NCBI RefSeq assembly: GCF_004216715.1
Contig: NZ_SGXG01000001.1
Span: 1,488,001-1,552,000 of the forward strand
DNA length: 64,000 nt
Source: Cecembia calidifontis
Lineage (GTDB): Bacteria; Bacteroidota; Bacteroidia; Cytophagales; Cyclobacteriaceae
Reading direction: 5' to 3'
Shown: positions 1-9,200 of the stretch, piece by piece
Position numbering within the stretch: the first letter of the stretch is position 1
How the letters are laid out: the number at the start of each line of letters is the position of its first letter
Notes under the pieces: model-generated
The model's database searches: none
Told to the model about the DNA's origin: nothing
The model's input: the letters and a program-made list of their open reading frames with translations, nothing else
Position numbers and translations under genes: made by a program

Positions 1-2221
1 AAATTTCTCAGTTGTCTGGTAGTTCTGAAGTCAGGATCCAATGGATCATTTGTGGCTTTCCATAACAATCCCAGATTGTCACCATAAAGGAAGATCTCAG
101 CATCCCTGAATGGCAATTTTCTTTTACTTGTTGTATTGATCCTGTAGCTCAACCTGATATCTCTTAGGCGGATGTTATCCCCTCTTTCAACCAGTATTTC
201 TGAAAACCTGTAAATGTTGTCCCTATTGGCACTTCCCACTTCAGGGACTGAAGGCACTTGGGTCGAAAGCTCATCCCCAGGCTGTTGCCACCTGTTGGTG
301 TAATCCAGATGTCCTCCCAATCCCCTGTTGGTACCGTACAAAATCGACTCTCTTCTGAAATAGTAACCTCCGCTATAAGAAATATTAAAAGAAAGGTTAA
401 AACCTTTATATCCGAAATCATTTCTTATTGCTCCAAAGAATGTAGGTCTTGAAGAACCCATGAACAAAAGATCTTCAGGATTGGCAGAGGCCAAAATAGC
501 ATTGTAGTTTTCGCTTGGTTCACCATCTAGAATTCCCCTTGGATTGCCGTTATCCGGATTCAGTCCTCCCCAAGGGAGCGCATAAACTGCAAAAAGCGGA
601 TTGCCTTCCAGAGGAAGTGTCATTGTGCCGATGGCTGAGAAGTTCAGGTATTGTTGTGCAGTGGCTTTTAATTCATAAGAAGTGACTTTCTCATTGATGG
701 TGCTTAAGAAAAAGTTTGTGTTCCAGCTGAATTTCCCCCTGATGTTTTGAGTAGTCAGCACCACATCCATTCCTGAAGCCCTGGTTTCGGCAATGTTCCC
801 TCTGAAAAGGGTAATCCCTGTTGAAGGAGGGTAAGGCTCTTCTCCGATCAAGTCGCTTCCGTTTTTGATAAAATATTCCACTGAGCCATATACCCTGCCA
901 TTCTTTCCTTCAAAATCTAGTGCCAGGTTTGAAATGGAAATCCTCTCCCACCTCAGGTTTGGATTGGGAGGATTCTGGACTCTGGCGAAAGGTCTTCCGG
1001 TCAAGAAACTGTTTCCGAAAATTTCTGCTGTTGTAAATGCAGATAAACTTCTGTCCACATTACCGTTATACCCCTGGGTAACCCTCAGTTTTAAATGGGG
1101 CAGATAATCAAATCCATAAAAATCCTCGTTGGAAATGATCCAACCCATACCTGCTGACCAAAGCGGAATCCCTCTTTGGTTGGTTTCTACGCCGAAAATA
1201 TTGGAAGCATCTTTTCTGGCACTGAAAGAAAGCAGGTATTTGTTATTGAAAGTATAACCTGCATTGGTAAATACCGAGGTAAACCTTTCTACATTTCCGC
1301 TAAATCCCTGCATGAACGGGATTCTGGTTACAGAAAGCGGGAAGTGGAATGTACGGAAAAAAGAGGTATAATCCACAGCTGAAGTTCTTCCGATTTCAGA
1401 ATCAAATCCATAGAACCTATTGTTGTTGTTCAGTCCCTGAAGATCCTTGACTTCTGCTCCTGCTATTACCGACAAATCATGCTTGTCCTTCCAAGTATTG
1501 CTATAACTCAACATTCCCCTTAGTTGATGGCTGAATGAACTGGAGTTGTTGATTTCTAGAATATCACCATGAGGAATAGGAAAGCTCAGGGAGCCATTAG
1601 GGCCCACCTGTGTAAGCCTGTTGATCAAGTTACGTGTAAAATAAGTGCTTTCCGGATTGAGCTGATTTCTGCTGTTCTTATTCTGCCAAAACTGATAAGC
1701 GGCAGTTACTTTAAAATTTTTATGGATATCATAGTCGAGGCCAAGATTCAATCTCAGATCAATGGCGTTGGTGCGGTAATCTCTGGCCCGGATTTCTTCC
1801 AGAGGCCTGTATTGCCAGTCAAGCAGTCCTTGGTTCTCTGAATCCAAAACAAAACCCCTTCTGTATTCATGGGTAATGGGAAGCGGATTACCTTCCCGAT
1901 CAGCCAGCTGGGCGTAGGGATACAGCCTTTCATTACCAGCCGACTGCATGGATAAAAGGAGCGGATTGATACCGTTGTTTGTACCTTCAGACTTGACCGC
2001 ATAGAGTCCTGTACTGAGGTTAAGTTTCCCTTCCAGAAACCTGTTATCATTCTGAAAAGAAACAGTAAACCTTTCCCCCTCATTGCCAACCAGCTCAGCT
2101 GCTGTCTTATCATTACCTGCGGAAATACCACATACCTTGAGGTTTTCCCACCTCCCTGAATGTTAACGGCCTGTTGGATCAGAGTACTGGGCCTGTAGAT
2201 ATAAGCATTTATATCATTTCT
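1..2221 (-). pseudogene. SusC/RagA-type TonB-dependent receptor, 3' part (broken, runs off window)
   Basis: The minus strand reads as the beta-barrel part of a SusC-family outer-membrane receptor, open from about 2123 to the window edge, where the C-terminus is missing. Segments such as YAQLADREGNPLPITHEY (near 1870-1925) and FGNSFLTGRPFARVQNPP (near 965-1020) are typical of the family barrel. The reading frame shifts near 2123-2128: RYVV is followed by an out-of-frame stretch, while SAGNDKTA continues in another frame, as if one T of a short T run had been lost. Removing the inserted IS and one copy of the 9-bp duplication joins this part in frame with the 4901-5634 part (SMMDVRND to INAYIYRP). 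SusC proteins import glycans or peptides with a SusD lipoprotein; no SusD is visible. The gene is inactivated. Confidence 0.85.
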
Positions 2222-2247
2222 CAATACCGTCCTAAATAAAATATGAG
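2222..2247 (+). repeat. Duplicated left end of the IS4-family element
   Basis: The first 26 bases of the insertion are repeated exactly by the next 26 bases (2248-2273). The pattern is CAATACCGTCCTAAATAA followed by AATATGAG, twice. It looks like a solo left terminus left by replication slippage or by an IS-end-to-IS-end junction. Confidence 0.85.
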
Positions 2248-2334
2248 CAATACCGTCCTAAATAAAATATGAGAGGTCTGGTTTTTTGCCCAAAATAGCT
2301 ATTTTGGGTTTGCACCAAAAAACATAAACCTCCC

Positions 2335-3516
2335 ATGAGTAATATTACATTGTTTTCTCAGATTATTAAAAAAATCGAGCGTTCAATTTTCAAGAAACTG
2401 GTTGAAGAGAAGCAAACGGACAAGGGCTGCAAAGGCTTTGACAGCTGGACGCATTTGGTTTCCATGCTTTTTTGCCATTTTGCCAAAAGTACTTCTGTAA
2501 GGGATATTTCAAACGGCCTGCGTTCGGCCACGGGGAACCTCAACCATCTGGGGATTGCCAAGGCACCATCCAAGTCCAGTATCAGTTATCAGAACAAGCG
2601 CAGGGACTCTGACCTGTTCAAGGAGCTGTATTACGGGCTTCTGAAGCATTTAGGACAGCAGGCGTCCCTGAGCAGGGTAAAACTACGGATCAAGGCTCCC
2701 GTCTATCTGCTCGACTCCACGGTGGTAAGTCTTTGCCTTTCGATGTTTGACTGGGCAACCTTCAGGACCAAAAAGGGTGCTGTAAAGATGCATACGCTTC
2801 TGGACTATGACGGGAAACTCCCTGTTTATGTGAATATTACAGAAGGAAGTATGGCAGACAATAAAGGCGCTTATGATATTCCTTTGGAGAAAGGATCCGT
2901 TATAGTGGCGGACCGCTATTACAATGACTTTCCGATGCTCAACATTTGGGACAGCAAGGGGGTCTTTTTCGTCATAAGGCACAAGGATAACCTTAAGTTC
3001 AGCACAATCAATGAACGTCGACTCCCTGAAAATACTGCACAGGAAGTACTGATAGACGAAGAAATTGAACTGGTAAACCCGCAGTCAAAAGTGAAGTACC
3101 CCGGAAAACTCAGAAGAGTGGCTGTATGGGACGAAAAAAACCGACAGACCGTCGAACTGATTACCAATAACTTCAAATGGTCAGCAAAGACAATCGGTGA
3201 TCTTTACCGGTGCCGATGGGAGATTGAGATCTTCTTCAGGGACATCAAGCAGTTACTCCATATCAAAACCTTTATCGGAACATCGAAAAATGCCGTGATG
3301 ATCCAGATATGGACCGCGCTGATCACCATTCTGCTCCTAAAAGTGATGAAGGCAACCGCTAAATTCGGATGGCATCTGTCCAATCTGGTTGCATTTATCA
3401 GACTGAACATATTCGTTAAAATAGAGCTGCAAAAGTGGCTGGACAAACCCTTTGAAGACCATGAAAAACCTCCTCAAAAAAGCCAACAGGGGGTTCTATT
3501 TCCGGATTACAGATAA
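2335..3516 (+). CDS. IS4-family transposase (copy 1)
   Basis: A 393-residue DDE transposase. The N-terminal ~75 residues (SWTHLVSMLFCHFAKSTSVR) resemble the DUF4372 domain common to this IS4 group. The catalytic core follows, with first Asp in VYLLDSTVVSL, second in VIVADRYYNDF, and the IS4 YREK signature Y-(2)-R-(3)-E-(6)-K in LYRCRWEIEIFFRDIK. The ATG is preceded by the element's 87-bp left end. The length is normal for the family and the frame is intact, so it may be active. Confidence 0.92.
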   Translation: MSNITLFSQIIKKIERSIFKKLVEEKQTDKGCKGFDSWTHLVSMLFCHFAKSTSVRDISNGLRSATGNLNHLGIAKAPSKSSISYQNKRRDSDLFKELYYGLLKHLGQQASLSRVKLRIKAPVYLLDSTVVSLCLSMFDWATFRTKKGAVKMHTLLDYDGKLPVYVNITEGSMADNKGAYDIPLEKGSVIVADRYYNDFPMLNIWDSKGVFFVIRHKDNLKFSTINERRLPENTAQEVLIDEEIELVNPQSKVKYPGKLRRVAVWDEKNRQTVELITNNFKWSAKTIGDLYRCRWEIEIFFRDIKQLLHIKTFIGTSKNAVMIQIWTALITILLLKVMKATAKFGWHLSNLVAFIRLNIFVKIELQKWLDKPFEDHEKPPQKSQQGVLFPDYR

Positions 3517-3652
3517 AATCACAATAGAAATTGCAGAAACACAGCTAAACATCTGTCTTGTAAATTATTTAGGACAGCATTGAAATATGAGAGGTCTGGT
3601 TTTTTGCCCAAAATAGCTATTTTGGGTTTGCACCAAAAAACATAAACCTCCC

Positions 3653-4834
3653 ATGAGTAATATTACATTGTTTTCTCAGATTATTAAAAAAATCGAGCGT
3701 TCAATTTTCAAGAAACTGGTTGAAGAGAAGCAAACGGACAAGGGCTGCAAAGGCTTTGACAGCTGGACGCATTTGGTTTCCATGCTTTTTTGCCATTTTG
3801 CCAAAAGTACTTCTGTAAGGGATATTTCAAACGGCCTGCGTTCGGCCACGGGGAACCTCAACCATCTGGGGATTGCCAAGGCACCATCCAAGTCCAGTAT
3901 CAGTTATCAGAACAAGCGCAGGGACTCTGACCTGTTCAAGGAGCTGTATTACGGGCTTCTGAAGCATTTAGGACAGCAGGCGTCCCTGAGCAGGGTAAAA
4001 CTACGGATCAAGGCTCCCGTCTATCTGCTCGACTCCACGGTGGTAAGTCTTTGCCTTTCGATGTTTGACTGGGCAACCTTCAGGACCAAAAAGGGTGCTG
4101 TAAAGATGCATACGCTTCTGGACTATGACGGGAAACTCCCTGTTTATGTGAATATTACAGAAGGAAGTATGGCAGACAATAAAGGCGCTTATGATATTCC
4201 TTTGGAGAAAGGATCCGTTATAGTGGCGGACCGCTATTACAATGACTTTCCGATGCTCAACATTTGGGACAGCAAGGGGGTCTTTTTCGTCATAAGGCAC
4301 AAGGATAACCTTAAGTTCAGCACAATCAATGAACGTCGACTCCCTGAAAATACTGCACAGGAAGTACTGATAGACGAAGAAATTGAACTGGTAAACCCGC
4401 AGTCAAAAGTGAAGTACCCCGGAAAACTCAGAAGAGTGGCTGTATGGGACGAAAAAAACCGACAGACCGTCGAACTGATTACCAATAACTTCAAATGGTC
4501 AGCAAAGACAATCGGTGATCTTTACCGGTGCCGATGGGAGATTGAGATCTTCTTCAGGGACATCAAGCAGTTACTCCATATCAAAACCTTTATCGGAACA
4601 TCGAAAAATGCCGTGATGATCCAGATATGGACCGCGCTGATCACCATTCTGCTCCTAAAAGTGATGAAGGCAACCGCTAAATTCGGATGGCATCTGTCCA
4701 ATCTGGTTGCATTTATCAGACTGAACATATTCGTTAAAATAGAGCTGCAAAAGTGGCTGGACAAACCCTTTGAAGACCATGAAAAACCTCCTCAAAAAAG
4801 CCAACAGGGGGTTCTATTTCCGGATTACAGATAA
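3653..4834 (+). CDS. IS4-family transposase (copy 2)
   Basis: The protein is identical over all 393 residues to the one at 2335-3516, with the same catalytic residues. Identity suggests a very recent duplication. This copy lacks the outermost 17 bases of its own left end, so on its own it could be mobilised only with the outer end of the dimer. Confidence 0.92.
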   Translation: MSNITLFSQIIKKIERSIFKKLVEEKQTDKGCKGFDSWTHLVSMLFCHFAKSTSVRDISNGLRSATGNLNHLGIAKAPSKSSISYQNKRRDSDLFKELYYGLLKHLGQQASLSRVKLRIKAPVYLLDSTVVSLCLSMFDWATFRTKKGAVKMHTLLDYDGKLPVYVNITEGSMADNKGAYDIPLEKGSVIVADRYYNDFPMLNIWDSKGVFFVIRHKDNLKFSTINERRLPENTAQEVLIDEEIELVNPQSKVKYPGKLRRVAVWDEKNRQTVELITNNFKWSAKTIGDLYRCRWEIEIFFRDIKQLLHIKTFIGTSKNAVMIQIWTALITILLLKVMKATAKFGWHLSNLVAFIRLNIFVKIELQKWLDKPFEDHEKPPQKSQQGVLFPDYR

Positions 4835-4900
4835 AATCACAATAGAAATTGCAGAAACACAGCTAAACATCTGTCTTGTAAATTATTTAGGACAGCATTG

Positions 4901-5634
4901 ATCATTTCTTACATCCATCATTGAAAAGCCTTCAATGATATTGTCAGCTTGCTGTTGAGTGATCCTCCCATCACGGGCATCTATAAGGGTTTCTATCACA
5001 GGGCTCAAAGGTGCTCTTACAATGGAGTTTTCAGTCCCTGCATAGAATCCCCTATTGAACAGGTCTCGCTCAATACTAATATAGTCTTGGGTACCCATCA
5101 GGGGCCTGTAAAATGCATCCTGTCTGTCTGTGGTACTTATATTTGAGGTAATGGAAACGGTGACAGGAGTATTGAATCCCCCACGTTTGGTATTGATGAC
5201 GATTACTCCATTTCCTGCTCTGGCACCCCATATGGAAGCTGCCGCAGCATCCCTCAGAACTGTGATACTTTCCACATCATTGGGGTTGATATTTTCAAGT
5301 GGACCGTCGTAAGGAAAGTTATCGATAATCACCAAAGGCCTGTTGTTGGCAAACAAGGTGTCCCGACCCCTGATGTTTATCGGGTCGGTTCCGGTCCGGT
5401 TAAACCTCAATCCCGGAGTGATATCTTCTAACCTGTCAATCAGGTTGGTAGTTATCCTTCTGGAAATCAATTCATTTTCCACCTGTACAAAAGATTCTGT
5501 TGCCCTTTCCTTCGGTAGCTGTTGGTATCCAGTAGATACTATTTCCACCTCTGAAAGTGAGAGGTCCTGAGGTCGTAACTTGATCAAAAGAAGCTCTTCT
5601 TTAGGAGCGCCCACTGTTACTTTTTCAGTTTCAT
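4901..5634 (-). pseudogene. SusC/RagA-type TonB-dependent receptor, 5' part (plug domain)
   Basis: This part encodes the end of the carboxypeptidase-like N-terminal domain and the TonB plug. Visible family marks are VEIVSTGYQQLPKERATESF, the plug stretch INIRGRDTLFANNRPLVIID, and VESITVLRDAAAASIWGARA followed by GNGVIVINTKRG. In-frame residues (HETEKVTVGAPKEE) continue back to the IS3 end at 5635. The signal peptide and start are absent, and the sequence beyond the IS3 (7054 onward) is not SusC, so the 5' end was lost in a deletion or rearrangement. Confidence 0.87.
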
Positions 5635-5665
5635 GTCCTTCCCTGAATAGCGTTGACCGTTTGGT

Positions 5666-6616
5666 TCAACATTCATTAAATATTTCCATCGGGCAATCAT
5701 GAGCCAGAGGTTCTTCTCTTGGGCAAACTTCGAAGGGGCTCGATGCCCCTAAGAAGTTTTTTCTTCCTTCGGTATAAACAATCACCGTCGGTCTTTCTTG
5801 GGCTTTTAAATTTAGTATATTTTTATAAAATCCCATGGGGGTGTATTTCATTTTAAATCCCCTGTGTAGTCTTATGCTGTTGTAGTTGGCTACAGCTTTC
5901 GCCACTTTTCTTTTCAGGTCGCTGAAATCTTTGATTATCCACCTTTTGAGGTATTCATTTTTTATGATTCCATTGATTCGTTCTGCGTAGGGGTTTTCCC
6001 ATGCGATATTTCCCATACTGATATGGATATTGTTTTTGTTGAGCAAGGAGGTGTATTCTTTACTACTGTACTGGGAACCTTTATCTGAGTGGTGGATCAG
6101 GCCCCAAGGCTGGTATCTCAAAGTACTGAGGGCCATTTTCATAGCTTTGATATTACCTTCTGTGCGCAAGTTGTCGTTGACCGAATATCCCACGATGATC
6201 CTGGTATAAACATCAATAATGAAGACCAAATAATAGAATTCACCATTGAGGTAAAAGTAAGTGATATCGGTTTGGATGACCTGAAAAGGTCTGTTTATGG
6301 CCATACCTTCGATAAGGTTTGGATAAGAATAAAGGCCTGCGTAAGTGGTTTTCTGGTAGTTTTTTATTTTTTTGATACCATATCCCATTTCCATGAAAAT
6401 TTCACAGAATTGATCCCTTCCCATGAATTCGGGTTTCAATGTATAATACATTTTTTCGACCCCACATCCTGGATGGTCTTCCCTGAGCTCATCGGCCAGG
6501 ATTACCAGTTGGGCAATTTCAAGATCGAATGCTTGCTGCCTTTTTTTGGCTTGTTGAACGGCCTGCTTGGTTACTCCAACAGTCCGATAAAGTTCATTGA
6601 GCGAATGGTTTATCAT
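5666..6616 (-). CDS. IS3-family transposase orfB (integrase core)
   Basis: A 316-residue DDE integrase-core protein of the IS3 type. The N-terminal helical HTH_21-like part includes LREDHPGCGVEKMYY. The rve core follows, with Asp in VIQTDITYFYL, Asp in IHHSDKGSQYSS, and Glu in NPYAERINGIIKNEYL. Its ATG overlaps the orfA stop by four bases (ATGA), so it is probably translated by coupling or as a fused product by frameshift, as in other IS3 elements. The C-terminus extends about 45 residues past the usual end (SSPFEVCPREEPLAHDC). Confidence 0.93.
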   Translation of the reverse strand: MINHSLNELYRTVGVTKQAVQQAKKRQQAFDLEIAQLVILADELREDHPGCGVEKMYYTLKPEFMGRDQFCEIFMEMGYGIKKIKNYQKTTYAGLYSYPNLIEGMAINRPFQVIQTDITYFYLNGEFYYLVFIIDVYTRIIVGYSVNDNLRTEGNIKAMKMALSTLRYQPWGLIHHSDKGSQYSSKEYTSLLNKNNIHISMGNIAWENPYAERINGIIKNEYLKRWIIKDFSDLKRKVAKAVANYNSIRLHRGFKMKYTPMGFYKNILNLKAQERPTVIVYTEGRKNFLGASSPFEVCPREEPLAHDCPMEIFNEC

Positions 6617-7008
6617 ACTTTTGTTGGATTGGAACCACCAGAGTGTGGGGTTTTGGAGTTTTTTTTAATATCGATTGAGTAAGTTTCTTTGGCCAAATCA
6701 ATCATTTTTTCCAAATAATCGATCATGATCTGTTTTTGGCCAACGGTACGCTCGAGATCTTTGACCTTTTCTTCGAGTTCTTTGAGCCTATTGGTTTGAC
6801 TGTCTTTCATCTCAATTATCCTGATATTTTTTTCATTATAGGTCGAATACTTATAAATCCAATGATAAATAACTGAGTTCACAATTCCATAATGTCGCTC
6901 CATTTGCTGAACTGTCATGATTCCTTTCTCAAAATCATCAACCAACTTACGTTTAAATTCCTCTGAAAATCTACGCTGAGAATTAATCCTTTTTCCTGTT
7001 TTTAACAT
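6613..7008 (-). CDS. IS3-family transposase orfA (helix-turn-helix)
   Basis: An HTH_Tnp_1-type protein of 131 residues from the ATG at 7008 (MLKTGKRINSQRRFSEEFKR). The N-terminus is a DNA-binding helix-turn-helix (RKLVDDFEKGIMTVQQMERH), and a leucine-zipper-like coiled coil follows (LKELEEKVKDLERTVGQKQ). It binds the IS ends and pairs with orfB. An upstream in-frame start would add nine residues, but MLKTGKRI is the more natural start. Confidence 0.88.
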   Translation of the reverse strand: MLKTGKRINSQRRFSEEFKRKLVDDFEKGIMTVQQMERHYGIVNSVIYHWIYKYSTYNEKNIRIIEMKDSQTNRLKELEEKVKDLERTVGQKQIMIDYLEKMIDLAKETYSIDIKKNSKTPHSGGSNPTKV

Positions 7009-7053
7009 CTTTTTTTCTCGGTTAAAAACGGTCAACCTATTTCAGGGAAGGAC

Positions 7054-7503
7054 AAAAAAGGGGGGATGTGGGGGACGAAGGGACTAAGTGAAGGGTTGGA
7101 GGAGTTTAAGGTTTAATTGCTTAAGGTTTAAGCCGGGAGAGCCGTTTTAAAAAGTGGATGTCTGAAGTCGGATTTCGGAAATAAAACCACTAATTCCGCG
7201 AATTAATCGAATTATGAGTTCTTTGTCGATTTAACTTTTATCGGTCATTGGAATTAAATAATACTTGTTCGGTTCAAAGGCTTCTTGGCTCATATAAAGC
7301 TGATTTGGTTTCTGGCAGTTTTTTGAATTTTAAAAAATGGCGTGTTTTACGGATTTCAGGAAAGTCTGATTTCGGGAAAGGCCTGAAGGGCCGCTCTGTT
7401 ATAGCCATCCCAAGAGGTCTGAAAGACCGATCTTTGAAATACATTCATAAAACAAAAAAGCCCGGTGCAAACCGAGCTTTTTTGCTTATATGATTTGCTT
7501 CAA
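7054..7503. other. Intergenic region with short palindromic repeats
   Basis: No convincing gene. It is GC-rich and repetitive just after the IS3, with degenerate motifs of the AAGTCGGATTTCGGAAA type. Two small palindromes follow: GGCCTGAAGGGCC at 7380 and GGTCTGAAAGACC at 7416. The same family of palindromes appears at 21003-21016, so this is a dispersed genomic repeat. The right end holds the antiporter terminator. Confidence 0.6.
7454..7488 (-). terminator. Terminator of the antiporter gene
   Basis: An A-run, a stem formed by GCCCGGT and ACCGAGC around GCAA, and a T-run. The A and T runs on either side allow it to work in both directions. It lies 16 bp beyond the stop at 7504. Confidence 0.75.
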
Positions 7504-9006
7504 TTATACAAAAGCAAAGAATACCAACCAGGTGATGATCAATACCGGTAAAAGGATAGGTAAGGAGAACCGGATGATATAACCGAAGAAAGAAGGCATC
7601 TTAATACCGCTTTGCTCTGCGATGGACTTCACCATGAAGTTAGGACCATTGCCGATATAGGTCATGGCTCCAAAGAACACCGCCGCAAGAGAGATGGCCA
7701 TCAGTTCAAAGGCCGAATCATGGTAATTGTCCATGGCAAAATCTCTCACCATATCGATGTTGCTGATTTCAGCCCCCTGGGAGGCCATGGCAGCAGCAAG
7801 AAAATTCAGGTAGGTGGGGGCATTGTCCAAAACACCGGACAATATACCTGTTCCCCAGTAAAGGGTATTGTGTGTGATCAAAGCGGCGCCTTCCGGAGAT
7901 TTGGCAAAGTTGCCTACCAACTCCAATGCCGGCATCATGGTGCCGAAAATACCGATAAATATAAATGCTACTTCACGGATTGGCTCAAAGTTGAACTCAT
8001 TCCCTTGGATGGCTTTTTGATCGGCAAATTTATAGCTGAAGTAAGCTACAGAAAGCATGATGATTTCTCTGATGAAAGAAAATTTCTGTCCGTCATAGTG
8101 GATGGCAGGCACCCAGTCAATCACGTTTGGATCCAGGAATACAGAAGCTATGACGATTGCCAGCCAAAGGAAATTTTTGGTACCGATCAGTTCAAATTTA
8201 TTGGTATAGGTGACTTCTTCCAGTTCTTCTTCATTTGCCTTTCCGAATTTCCTATCGACGAAATAGAAGATGGTTGCCAAGATGGCCAATGCCAGGATCC
8301 ATGCCGGCCAGTTATGCTCCAATGTCCAGAAGAAAGGAACACCTTTCAGGAAGCCAAGGAAAAGGGGCGGATCTCCGATAGGGGTCAGGGAACCCCCGAT
8401 ATTGCTGACCATAAAAATGAAGAAAATGATATGGTAGGGCTGAATATTACCTTTGTTGAGACGGATAAAAGGTCTGATGAGCAACATGGAAGCTCCCGTG
8501 GTACCGATTAAGTTGGATACAGCTGCTCCAATTAATAGAAGTGCCACGTTGGCCATTGGCGTTGCTTTCTTGTCTATTTCGATAAGGATTCCCCCTGAAG
8601 CAATATAAAGAGAAGACAGAAGTGCAATGAACTGCACATATTCAGCCAATGCATGCACAGGGCCGTGAACATTGTTAAGGATGAACAAATAGTAGAAGAC
8701 AACAAGCAAGGCAAAGCCAACGGCAATTTTGGGGTAGTTATGGTGCCAGAAATGCTCATAAAACAAAGGACCCGTCGCGATCATCAGCAAAAGCGCCACG
8801 AAAGGGATTACCAACCAAATGGGCGCAGAATCATGGTGTTCATGCGCATCATCATGGATATGGGCAACTACACTGGTAATGGGATCTGATTGTTCTTGGG
8901 AATCTACAGTTTCAATCTGTGCATCTACCTGGGCTTGAACTTCGGCATGGTCTGAAAAGACCAGCATCCCAAATAGGAACACAAAAACGGCTAATATATT
9001 CTTCAT
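7504..9006 (-). CDS. NhaD/ArsB-type Na+/H+ antiporter
   Basis: A 500-residue inner-membrane protein of the ion-transporter superfamily, of the kind annotated as NhaD-like sodium:proton antiporters in Bacteroidota. A cleavable signal peptide (about residues 1-25, ending VQAQ) is followed by a His/Asp-rich stretch near residues 48-62 (AHIHDDAHEHHDSAP) and then about 12 membrane segments. Family marks are SNLIGTTGASMLLIRPFI, SNIGGSLTPIGDPPLFLGFL and GVLDNAPTYLNFL. The role is Na+ extrusion and pH homeostasis. The His-rich periplasmic stretch could sense pH or bind metal (inference). It stands alone with its own terminator. Confidence 0.85.
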   Translation of the reverse strand: MKNILAVFVFLFGMLVFSDHAEVQAQVDAQIETVDSQEQSDPITSVVAHIHDDAHEHHDSAPIWLVIPFVALLLMIATGPLFYEHFWHHNYPKIAVGFALLVVFYYLFILNNVHGPVHALAEYVQFIALLSSLYIASGGILIEIDKKATPMANVALLLIGAAVSNLIGTTGASMLLIRPFIRLNKGNIQPYHIIFFIFMVSNIGGSLTPIGDPPLFLGFLKGVPFFWTLEHNWPAWILALAILATIFYFVDRKFGKANEEELEEVTYTNKFELIGTKNFLWLAIVIASVFLDPNVIDWVPAIHYDGQKFSFIREIIMLSVAYFSYKFADQKAIQGNEFNFEPIREVAFIFIGIFGTMMPALELVGNFAKSPEGAALITHNTLYWGTGILSGVLDNAPTYLNFLAAAMASQGAEISNIDMVRDFAMDNYHDSAFELMAISLAAVFFGAMTYIGNGPNFMVKSIAEQSGIKMPSFFGYIIRFSLPILLPVLIITWLVFFAFV

Positions 9007-9146
9007 TCAGTGTTAATTAAGCTTTTTTCTTCAAGTGTTTTGGATCGAAAAAACTTGGCAAACTTATAAAAACAGGTTTACAAACTCCAAGTTTGTTCTC
9101 GCTAAACTACTTATTTTGAATGAAAAGGCCTACATAAAATAAACAA

Positions 9147-9185
9147 GCCGGGCTGAATTAATTAAAAAACATTCAACCCGGCTGA
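9147..9185 (-). terminator. Terminator of the amino-acid dehydrogenase gene
   Basis: A stem of AGCCGGGCTGAAT with ATTCAACCCGGCT (one bulge) around an A/T loop, 16 bp past the stop codon. On the minus strand a T-rich tail follows (TTGTTTATTTTAT). Confidence 0.65.
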
Positions 9186-9200
9186 TGACTGGTTTAATTT

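Larger units (their letters stand above)
2222..4900 (+). mobile_element. Tandem dimer of an IS4-family insertion sequence
   Basis: Two copies of one element lie head to tail inside the SusC gene, flanked by a 9-bp direct repeat ATCATTTCT at 2213-2221 and 4901-4909. The outer ends are inverted repeats: CAATACCGTCCTAAATAA on the left matches CAATGCTGTCCTAAATAA read from the right. Copy 1 is 2248-3582 (1335 bp). Copy 2 is 3583-4900 (1318 bp) and lacks the first 17 bases of the left end. An extra 26-bp left end lies at 2222-2247. Both copies carry the same transposase ORF 1318 bp apart, with no difference seen in the proteins. One flanking duplication shows that the dimer arose after, or inserted as, a single event. 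Confidence 0.9.
5635..7053 (-). mobile_element. IS3-family insertion sequence
   Basis: The ends are imperfect inverted repeats: GTCCTTCCCTGAATAGCGTT at 5635 and, read from the right end, GTCCTTCCCTGAAATAGGTT. It holds two overlapping ORFs (orfA, orfB) on the minus strand. No target duplication is visible (left flank TTTCAT, right flank AAAAAA), and only the left flank is SusC. This fits recombination between two IS3 copies with loss of what lay between. Confidence 0.85.

Noticed and set aside
164..1841. Several short open frames on both strands in the first 2 kb
   Set aside because: All lie in wrong frames of the SusC barrel, whose true frame is open from about 2123 to the window edge.
2335..4834. 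A composite transposon carried by the two IS4 copies
   Set aside because: The copies abut directly with no cargo between them; they are a tandem dimer.
7248..7493. An 81-codon plus-strand open frame before the antiporter terminator
   Set aside because: It reads through palindromic repeats and the terminator and resembles no protein known to me.
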